The notes beneath the pieces were generated by a model. That model made no database searches and was not told the DNA's origin. It was given only the letters and a program-made list of their open reading frames with translations. Source: an uncultured Bacteroidales bacterium (GTDB lineage: Bacteria; Bacteroidota; Bacteroidia; Bacteroidales; Lentimicrobiaceae). From it: a stretch of 19,583 nucleotides of DNA. Positions 13,665 through 19,583 of this stretch are shown one piece after another (position 1 is the stretch's first letter; the number at the start of each line of letters is the position of its first letter). The stretch lies in the NCBI GenBank assembly GCA_937894795.1, contig CALCQV010000102.1:1-19583 (forward strand), written 5' to 3'. Both the position numbers and the translations under genes were made by a program.

Positions 13665-16043
13665 TTATAAGTCCGTTGCAATTGTATCAACTGAAATATT
13701 GTTCTCATTTATTGTGGTATCACTATTATATACGGGAGAAACGCAGGTATAAGGCTTTGTGATTTTCATTTTAGGTTTTTCAAATTTTCCTCTATAATGT
13801 TTGAGTGATTCATCATGTAACACTTTTTCCATATAGATACCATAAGTCGGCAGTGCAGTGCGCAATCCTTCACCTAATTGTGATGTTCTGAATCTGATAT
13901 TTCTATGTTCACCCCCTACCCAAACTCCCGATACTAAATTCGGGGTGACCCCAATGAACCAGCCATCAGAGAAATTAGAAGAAGTTCCTGTTTTTCCGCC
14001 AAACTCTGTGTCGTAATTAAAGATATCAAACTCCCATAATCCTTGTGTAGTCCCTCCATATTCCGTTAATCCGGCTCTTAGCATAATGCTCATCAGGAAA
14101 GCTGTTTCTTCATCCAACACTCTTTTTTGTTGTGCTTTATACTCAAAGAGTATCTTACCTTCGCTATCCGTTATTTTCGTAACTAATACCGGCTTATTCA
14201 GCAATCCATTATTTAGAAAGACACAATATGCATTAACAAGCTCCAGAAGATTCACATCACTTGAGCCAAGACCAACAGAAGGAACATTTTGAAGTTCTGA
14301 TTCAATACCCATCCTATGCGCCATTTCAATAACCTTATTCCATCCAATTTCTTTAGTCAGCTGTACCGCTATGGAGTTAATAGAACGGGCAAAGGCATTC
14401 TTAAGTGAAATATTATTCCATGTAAATTCCCAATTCGCATTGTGGGGTGACCATGTTTTCTTCTCCCCTCTTTCAGTATAATCAATCGTCACCGGCGAAT
14501 CCGTACGATGGTCACATGGTCCAAGTCCTTGCTCAAAGGCTGCAGCATAAACAAATGCTTTGAATAAAGAGCCGGGTTGTCTTTTAGCCTGATTAACATG
14601 GTCGTACTTAAAATACCTGTAATCAATTCCGCCAACCCACGCTTTGACAAAGCTATTATGTGGATCAATGCTTACAAAACCGGTATTCAAAAGATGTCTG
14701 TAGTATTTAATTGAATCAATAACACTTAATGTAGTATCAGTGGCTCCTTCCCAGGTGAAAACTGACATTTTATGTGGTAGATTCAAATAGTAATCTATTG
14801 AATCTGCATTGTCCTTATATCTCTCCTTAAGTACTTTATATGTGCCGGTTTCATGAACCAGGTCATCAATGAAACCAACTATTTCATTACCCTTACTGTC
14901 AATCCATGGATTTTCACCTCTCCAATGCTCAAAAAACCTCTTTTGCAGTCTCTTCATGTGGGTTGCAACTGCTTGTTCCGCATATTCCTGCATCTTAGGA
15001 TCAATAGTTGTATAAATTTTCAATCCATCAGTAAAGATATTATAGCCGGTTTCTTTACTCCACTCCTGCAGATCTCTGGCGACAGCATCCTTAAAATAAG
15101 TTGCATCTGCAGCTTCCGGCAAAGGCTGTCTGAAATTTAATTTAATAGGGATCTTTTGAATCGAATCAGCTGCCGTTTTTGTTAAAAAGCCATACTTGCT
15201 CATTTGAGCAATAATGCTATTCCTGCGGCGCAGAGCATTTTCTTTATTTGAAATTGGGCTGTAGTATGTTGGAGCCTTGAGCAAGCCAATTATCAGAGAA
15301 GCTTCTTCTACTTTTAGTTCAGATGGCAGTTTATTAAAGAATGTTCTGGAAGCCGCTTTAATTCCAAAGGAATGGCTACCAAAATCCACTGTATTCAAAT
15401 ACATGGATAGAATCTCTTCTTTAGAGTAAAAGAATTCCAGTTTTATGGCATTTATCCATTCCTTGGATTTATCTATAAGAATGCTGATGCCTTTAATCTT
15501 ACCAAGAAGGCCTTTTTTATTTTTATGCCGGGTCTTATAAAGATTTTTAACCAACTGTTGAGTTATTGTACTGCCGCCTCTTTTTTCACCCTGTATAGTA
15601 CTCACAACTGCTGCTATAGTTGCCTTTGTGTCGATACCATTATGTTTGAAAAATCGTATATCCTCTGCAGCCAATAAAGTGTTAATTAATACGGGAGAAA
15701 GATCTTTGTATTCTATAGGACTACGGTTTTCTATATAATATCGGCCTATCAGCGAGCTATCTGAAGCGTACAACTCTGATGCTATACTTATATCAGGCTC
15801 CCTAAGATCCATTATATCAGGAGATTGCCCAAAGAGCCAAAGAAAGTTCAGGTCTATTGCAATGATGATCAGCACTATTGCCAGTATAAATTGTGCTATT
15901 CTGAATAAAGCTTTTTGCCACCATCTTGTAGCATAAGATGGAAGAAAAATAAAGTGCCTAAAGAATTGACCTATCTTTTTAAATAGTGACTTTAGAAAAG
16001 AATTATTGCCATTACTGCTATAATTATTAGAAAAACTACTCAC
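13665..16043 (-). CDS. Class A penicillin-binding protein (PBP1A family, bifunctional)
   Basis: The enzyme polymerises lipid II and cross-links peptidoglycan at the periplasmic face of the inner membrane. The 792-aa protein has a short polar N-terminus, one membrane anchor (about 46-71), then the GT51 transglycosylase with AAEDIRFFKHNGID (125-138; catalytic Glu127), GGSTITQQLVKNL (156-168) and EEILSMYLNTVDFG (209-222). The transpeptidase domain follows with QPGSLFK (489-495; nucleophile Ser492), SIN (554-556) and KTGTSS (684-689). The start is GTG: an in-frame stop codon lies directly before it and no ATG occurs before the membrane segment. The upstream region is shared with the divergent TPR gene. 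Confidence 0.96.
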   Translation of the reverse strand: MSSFSNNYSSNGNNSFLKSLFKKIGQFFRHFIFLPSYATRWWQKALFRIAQFILAIVLIIIAIDLNFLWLFGQSPDIMDLREPDISIASELYASDSSLIGRYYIENRSPIEYKDLSPVLINTLLAAEDIRFFKHNGIDTKATIAAVVSTIQGEKRGGSTITQQLVKNLYKTRHKNKKGLLGKIKGISILIDKSKEWINAIKLEFFYSKEEILSMYLNTVDFGSHSFGIKAASRTFFNKLPSELKVEEASLIIGLLKAPTYYSPISNKENALRRRNSIIAQMSKYGFLTKTAADSIQKIPIKLNFRQPLPEAADATYFKDAVARDLQEWSKETGYNIFTDGLKIYTTIDPKMQEYAEQAVATHMKRLQKRFFEHWRGENPWIDSKGNEIVGFIDDLVHETGTYKVLKERYKDNADSIDYYLNLPHKMSVFTWEGATDTTLSVIDSIKYYRHLLNTGFVSIDPHNSFVKAWVGGIDYRYFKYDHVNQAKRQPGSLFKAFVYAAAFEQGLGPCDHRTDSPVTIDYTERGEKKTWSPHNANWEFTWNNISLKNAFARSINSIAVQLTKEIGWNKVIEMAHRMGIESELQNVPSVGLGSSDVNLLELVNAYCVFLNNGLLNKPVLVTKITDSEGKILFEYKAQQKRVLDEETAFLMSIMLRAGLTEYGGTTQGLWEFDIFNYDTEFGGKTGTSSNFSDGWFIGVTPNLVSGVWVGGEHRNIRFRTSQLGEGLRTALPTYGIYMEKVLHDESLKHYRGKFEKPKMKITKPYTCVSPVYNSDTTINENNISVDTIATDL

Positions 16044-16100
16044 TTATATATTGATTTTCAATTACATTAGTTAATTTTAACGCTGAAAAAAGCAAGGCGC

Positions 16101-16155
16101 AAGTTACATTGAAATTACGAACCCATTTGTGTTGATTGTAACTTTATTGAAATTA
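16101..16155. repeat. Mixed direct and inverted repeats in the PBP1A/TPR divergent promoter region
   Basis: AAGTTACA (16101-16108) is repeated inverted as TGTAACTT (16137-16144), and ATTGAAATTA occurs directly repeated at 16108-16117 and 16146-16155, 38 bp apart. The arrangement sits about 60-110 bp before both divergent genes and suggests a regulator-binding region. No regulator can be assigned. Confidence 0.4.
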
Positions 16156-16260
16156 AAACGTCAATAATCATAGTATCTTAATAAACCCATTATACAATAG
16201 ATTGTTGATTAGAAGAAAATAACAAAAGCCTGTCAGCATCTATTGATCAAATCATTTGGT

Positions 16261-16692
16261 ATGAAAAAAGCACTATTCCCTTTATTGTTTTTCGTTGTAT
16301 TTTCAGGTTTTGCCCTTAACCAAAAAGCAACTGATTACCTTAAAGCCGCCTTAGTCGCAACTCAGAAAAAGGAGTACAAGAAATCCATTGCCTACTGTGA
16401 TTTAGCATTAAATTCAAATAGCACCTACATTGCAGCCTACTTTCACAGAGGATATAATAAGTTCATGCTTAAAGATTATAATGGTGCAATAATTGATTTT
16501 AACGTGTGTATTGACTTGAATAGCGATTATCTTGATGCATATTTATACCGGGCACTTTGTAATCAGAAGAAGGGAAATAACATAGCCGCAACCAGAGATT
16601 ATAACCTGGCCCGACAAATAAATTCAGTTGAAACACTTGCATTTATAACAGGCAATATGTTCCGATCGAGATTCAAAACGAATAATAACTAG
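16261..16692 (+). CDS. Small exported tetratricopeptide-repeat protein
   Basis: From the ATG at 16261 the product is 143 aa, beginning with a signal peptide (MKKALFPLLFFVVFSGFALN). The in-frame TTG at 16243 would place six residues before this basic start and was not chosen. The rest is about three TPR units: residues ~23-53 (KKSIAYCDLALNSNS), ~54-88 (AYFHRGYNKFMLKDYNGAIIDFNVCIDLNS) and ~89-122 (DAYLYRALCNQKKGNNIAATRDYNLARQINS). Each shows the expected small/aromatic positions of the helix pair. TPRs mediate protein-protein contact, so it may be a periplasmic adaptor; the partner is unknown. It is divergent from PBP1A and converges on the M48 gene with 49 bp between stops. Confidence 0.85.
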   Translation: MKKALFPLLFFVVFSGFALNQKATDYLKAALVATQKKEYKKSIAYCDLALNSNSTYIAAYFHRGYNKFMLKDYNGAIIDFNVCIDLNSDYLDAYLYRALCNQKKGNNIAATRDYNLARQINSVETLAFITGNMFRSRFKTNNN

Positions 16693-16741
16693 TTTCAGCT
16701 CTTATCCAGAAATTGAGTTCCTTATCATCGTAACCTTTCCT

Positions 16742-18019
16742 TTATAATATCTGTTTCTCCAGATTAGCCTTATCAACCATCTTCTTGCTTATGTTATTTA
16801 TCCTTTGCAATAAGGATGGGTGAGAATAATAAACCTTTATGAACAAAGGATAAGGATTCAAATCAGATAAATTATTTGATGTTAAAGATTTTAGTGCTTT
16901 GATGAGCGCACTGCCATAGGAGTGCTCAACAGCAAAACCATCTGCTTCAAACTCATGTTTCCTGGAGAAATAGTTAAATAAAATGGACAGTATAAAGGAA
17001 ATAGGGCTGTATAGTATCATAAATATAATCAATCCAATATGAAAGCCTGGTTTCACATTGAGTGATTCATAAATGGCCGGGCTTTCAACAATTATTGAAA
17101 ACAGGAATAATAATAATCCTGTTTGTATTATGGAAGTGATCAGTCCCTTAAAAGTGTGTTTCTTCTTATAATGCCCAATCTCGTGGGCCAAAATTGACAA
17201 TATCTCATCTTGTGATATTGTCTTAAGTAATGTGTCGTATAGTACAATCCTTTTTTTCGAACCCAATCCTGTAAAATATGCATTTGACTTTGTTGATCTT
17301 TTTGAGGCGTCAATCATGTATATATTATCAAGCTTAAAATCTGTTTCCATGGAAAGTGTGTTGATTTTATCGCGCAGCTCTCCCTCATCCAGAGGTGTTT
17401 GCTTATTGAAAATCGGGACAATAAGATTCGAATAGAGCAGGCTCATTAAAATTGAAAAGATCGTGATAACAAGCCAGGCAAGCCACCAAAAATCAGCTCC
17501 AAATTTTCCATAAAGCCAGATTATTAAATATAAAACAGGGAGTCCCACTATAGAAGCAAGCATATATACGCGTAGCTTGTCAAGTATGAATGTCTTCAGT
17601 GTGGTTCTATTAAATCCGTACTTCTGCTCAATTACAAAAGTCTCATACAAATCAAAAGGGAGTGAGATAATATCCATTGCAATTCCAATAACGCATATAA
17701 ACAATATGCTTATAAATATCTCTTTGTCAACAAATAATCTTAACCAATTATCCAGGAACGAAAAGCCGAAAATAAGCATGGCTAATATCACAACCAAATT
17801 TATAGTTGCTGTTATAACTGATAGCCGGTAAGTCTCTCTTTTATAGTTAACGTATGTAATATATCTATCAGTTGAATAAACTTCGTTAAGAACATCGGGT
17901 ATCTTTCTGCCTCTCCACTTATTATTGAGAAACTTCAGGACCTCATTTACAATGAAATTAATAATTACCAATGCAATAAGAATTGCAAACAGATTTTCTA
18001 GCACAAATGTCAAATACAT
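16742..18019 (-). CDS. M48-family membrane metallopeptidase (Ste24/CAAX protease 1-like)
   Basis: The 425-aa protein has several membrane segments (about 8-26, 66-90, 101-122, 150-170, 176-200, 295-312 and 326-350), matching the Ste24 type rather than the smaller HtpX. The zinc site is ILAHEIGHYKKKH (277-289) with His279, Glu280 and His283, and the third ligand lies in RKHEFEADGFA (353-363). In Ste24 proteins the first Glu of EFxAD is the ligand, here Glu356. ASKRSTKSNAYFTGLGSKKRIVLYDTLL (238-265) is the conserved stretch before the active site. In bacteria such enzymes are thought to act on membrane proteins; CAAX prenylation is not expected. The start is the ATG at 18019. It is downstream of the DUF218 gene on the same strand. 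Confidence 0.95.
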   Translation of the reverse strand: MYLTFVLENLFAILIALVIINFIVNEVLKFLNNKWRGRKIPDVLNEVYSTDRYITYVNYKRETYRLSVITATINLVVILAMLIFGFSFLDNWLRLFVDKEIFISILFICVIGIAMDIISLPFDLYETFVIEQKYGFNRTTLKTFILDKLRVYMLASIVGLPVLYLIIWLYGKFGADFWWLAWLVITIFSILMSLLYSNLIVPIFNKQTPLDEGELRDKINTLSMETDFKLDNIYMIDASKRSTKSNAYFTGLGSKKRIVLYDTLLKTISQDEILSILAHEIGHYKKKHTFKGLITSIIQTGLLLFLFSIIVESPAIYESLNVKPGFHIGLIIFMILYSPISFILSILFNYFSRKHEFEADGFAVEHSYGSALIKALKSLTSNNLSDLNPYPLFIKVYYSHPSLLQRINNISKKMVDKANLEKQIL

Positions 18020-18055
18020 CTTTGAAAATTTATAACGTTGATACTGCTTCGGAGC

Positions 18056-18081
18056 TGGAATTCAAACTATTAAGAATTCCA
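18056..18081. repeat. Perfect inverted repeat TGGAATTC/GAATTCCA upstream of the M48 gene
   Basis: Two exactly complementary 8-bp arms (18056-18063 and 18074-18081) are separated by 10 bp, between the DUF218 stop and the M48 start. No T-run follows on the minus strand, so it may be an operator or a leader hairpin rather than a terminator. Confidence 0.42.
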
Positions 18082-18110
18082 ATTGCATATTATTCATGCT
18101 GGAAATGCCA

Positions 18111-18872
18111 CTAACAATAACCCATTACTTTATAAGAAACATAGCCTATTATCTCATGAATAACCAATTTCCACTTTTGGAAAGCTATATCAGAAGGAAT
18201 TAACAAATGTTCAAAATTATATAATCGGGAACCTACAATTTTTGAAGTAGGATACTCCTTTATCAGTATACCTTGCTTTTTAAAAGTGGCAGAAGCCCTC
18301 CTCATGTGCATTGAGGAAGTTATTAGCACAATTGTATCATTAATACTATTAACTTTTAGGAGTTTAGATGTATACCGTGCATTTTCAATGGTATTTCTGG
18401 AACTACTTTCAAAAATTATATCATCTGGGGTAATTCCAATATTAGTCAGGTACTTTTTAATAAAGGATGCTTCCGTTCTATCTTTATATATTAAGTGACC
18501 GGATCCCCCACTTACAATTATTTTCTTGATTATTCCTCTTTCGTAGAGCTCAATAACCTGAAGCAGTCTGTCAGCACCTGAACGAAAAATAATCCTGTCA
18601 GATGGTTTATCATAGGTAGCAATATCTCCACACAATAACACTCCTGCTGAGTATTTCTTAACAGGGGCCTGCTGTATTGGAATTTCCCAAATTCTAATTA
18701 TTTCATCAGCTAAAAAGGGATTTGAGAAAAGAAAAAGGACGATGAACGAAATTGTAAGTATCTTCTTTTTCCTTCGGGGATTTCTATATAAAAGGGCTAT
18801 CACCAATAAAATAAATACCCAAGCAAATGGATTCAGCAGATAACCTAATATTTTTGAAAAATAGAAAAACAT
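18111..18872 (-). CDS. DUF218 membrane protein (ElyC/SanA/YdcF-like)
   Basis: The ATG at 18872 gives 253 aa starting MFFYFSKILGYLLNPFAW. A GTG at 18911 would extend it by 13 residues but overlap the upstream gene by 34 bp. Two N-terminal membrane segments (about 4-27 and 37-54 in the ATG numbering) are followed by the DUF218 domain. Its markers are AGVLLCGD, the loop IIVSGGSGHL, SSSRNTIENARYT and ITSSMHMRRASATFKKQG. This order matches the ElyC/SanA group, linked in E. coli to envelope integrity and use of the lipid carrier for polysaccharide synthesis. The biochemical activity is not established. It lies 5 bp after the preceding gene's stop, so the two are probably one transcript. Confidence 0.9.
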   Translation of the reverse strand: MFFYFSKILGYLLNPFAWVFILLVIALLYRNPRRKKKILTISFIVLFLFSNPFLADEIIRIWEIPIQQAPVKKYSAGVLLCGDIATYDKPSDRIIFRSGADRLLQVIELYERGIIKKIIVSGGSGHLIYKDRTEASFIKKYLTNIGITPDDIIFESSSRNTIENARYTSKLLKVNSINDTIVLITSSMHMRRASATFKKQGILIKEYPTSKIVGSRLYNFEHLLIPSDIAFQKWKLVIHEIIGYVSYKVMGYC

Positions 18873-18877
18873 ACTTA

Positions 18878-19583
18878 TTAATATCCACCAAGGTACTTCC
18901 TGATAAACCACTCGGCACCAAGAATCAAGAATAACAATATCATCAAAGGATAATAGTCAATCAACTCCAAATAGCTCTTATTTGAGTATACAACAGGCTT
19001 AATATCATTACGCATTTTGATTTGCTCCGCCAATTGCAGCATATTAGATGGGTAAAATGATTTACCACTTGATTCTGAAGCCATCCTATTGAGAAGTTTA
19101 TGATTGGCGACAAGATTAACATCTTCCAACTTTATATCGGTTACTATAAAATTACCACTTTTAGAATAAGAATTTCCGGCAAAGACAGCTTTTGCTTTGA
19201 AAGTATACACCCCGGGCTGAAAGTAACCTAATTTTAGCGAGTATCTCTGATCTGACGAAGAAAATTGATAGTCAAATTTTTTGTTCTCCTCATTAATAAT
19301 TTCCATAGTGACGTCAGGTTCTGTAACAGGCTCATAACTATCATTAAATAGCATTGCCCCAAATTCAATATTCTCGTTTTCAGCGTAAAAATTCTTCCAC
19401 TCAACTCTGAATTTGTTTCTATCAGTTTGGATGGTCAAATATTGAATCATCTTTCGTACCAGATCATCAAAATTATCATGAGTATTGTTTTTGATATAAT
19501 CGTACATCCTCCATTTCCAAATACCCTCACCGGATATAACACCGCGCCTGATGCCCATAGATTCATTGAATAAAATCAAGGGC
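18878..19583 (-). CDS. C-terminal part of a large Bacteroidota membrane protein (partial)
   Basis: The frame is open to the window edge, so only the last ~235 residues are seen. It contains ISGEGIWKWRMYDYIKN near the visible start, a beta-rich middle with repeated Ig-like strands (for example RYSLKLGYFQPGVYTFKAKAVFAGN) and ends with one membrane helix LIDYYPLMILLFLILGAEWFIRKYLGGY. This tail, a GEGxWxWR stretch and a final AEWFxRK membrane anchor, resembles the ~700-aa Bacteroidota proteins that begin with a VWA/BatA-like membrane region and carry a glutamine-amidotransferase-like domain. That family call is from memory of the pattern. It precedes the DUF218 gene by 5 bp, suggesting an envelope-related operon. 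Confidence 0.7.
   Translation of the reverse strand, partial: PLILFNESMGIRRGVISGEGIWKWRMYDYIKNNTHDNFDDLVRKMIQYLTIQTDRNKFRVEWKNFYAENENIEFGAMLFNDSYEPVTEPDVTMEIINEENKKFDYQFSSSDQRYSLKLGYFQPGVYTFKAKAVFAGNSYSKSGNFIVTDIKLEDVNLVANHKLLNRMASESSGKSFYPSNMLQLAEQIKMRNDIKPVVYSNKSYLELIDYYPLMILLFLILGAEWFIRKYLGGY

Overview
The window looks like a chromosomal housekeeping segment from an AT-rich member of the phylum Bacteroidota. Four things support this: a secreted subtilase with a type IX secretion (Por) C-terminal sorting domain; start regions with almost no Shine-Dalgarno signal but several matches to the Bacteroidota -7 element TAnnTTTG; a DnaA with Bacteroidota-type sequence; and Bacteroidota-style neighbours (ndk next to a DHH phosphoesterase, dnaA close to a short RsmI-like methyltransferase). 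I see no tRNA, rRNA, insertion sequence, prophage, CRISPR array or obvious defence locus. Order or genus cannot be fixed by eye.

Layout. 1-2224: the start of a secreted or lipoprotein gene overlaps the end of a DHH phosphoesterase (NrnA type), both on the minus strand. ndk is divergent from them and converges on an XRE-type regulator. 2225-3146: a 922-bp gene-free, very AT-rich gap with a cluster of TTACAnnTGTAA-like inverted repeats. 3147-5809: the secreted S8 peptidase and the release-factor methyltransferase PrmC (minus). 5913-7338: an unrecognised soluble protein and a HIT hydrolase (plus), converging on an EamA/DMT transporter (7335-8252, minus). 8483-12837: a plus-strand run of a YigZ/IMPACT-family protein, DnaA, a serine racemase-like PLP enzyme and a short RsmI-like methyltransferase, closed by a strong bidirectional terminator. 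12936-16043: a SlyD-like FKBP isomerase and a class A penicillin-binding protein (minus). 16261-16692: a small exported TPR protein (plus). 16742-19583: a Ste24-like M48 peptidase, a DUF218 (ElyC/SanA/YdcF-like) envelope protein and the C-terminal part of a large membrane protein (minus).

Functionally, this is nucleotide turnover (NrnA, Ndk), replication initiation (DnaA), translation or RNA modification (PrmC, RsmI-like, possibly YigZ), protein folding (FKBP) and envelope biogenesis (PBP1A, M48, DUF218, the partial membrane protein). Genes are tightly packed: two convergent pairs are separated by one base or overlap by four.

I did not find a clear new multi-gene system. The points most worth a second look are the operator-like cluster in the long gap, non-canonical residues in the DnaA P-loop and DNA-binding signature, stacked hairpins between dnaA and the PLP enzyme, and an apparent short tandem duplication around that enzyme's start codon.
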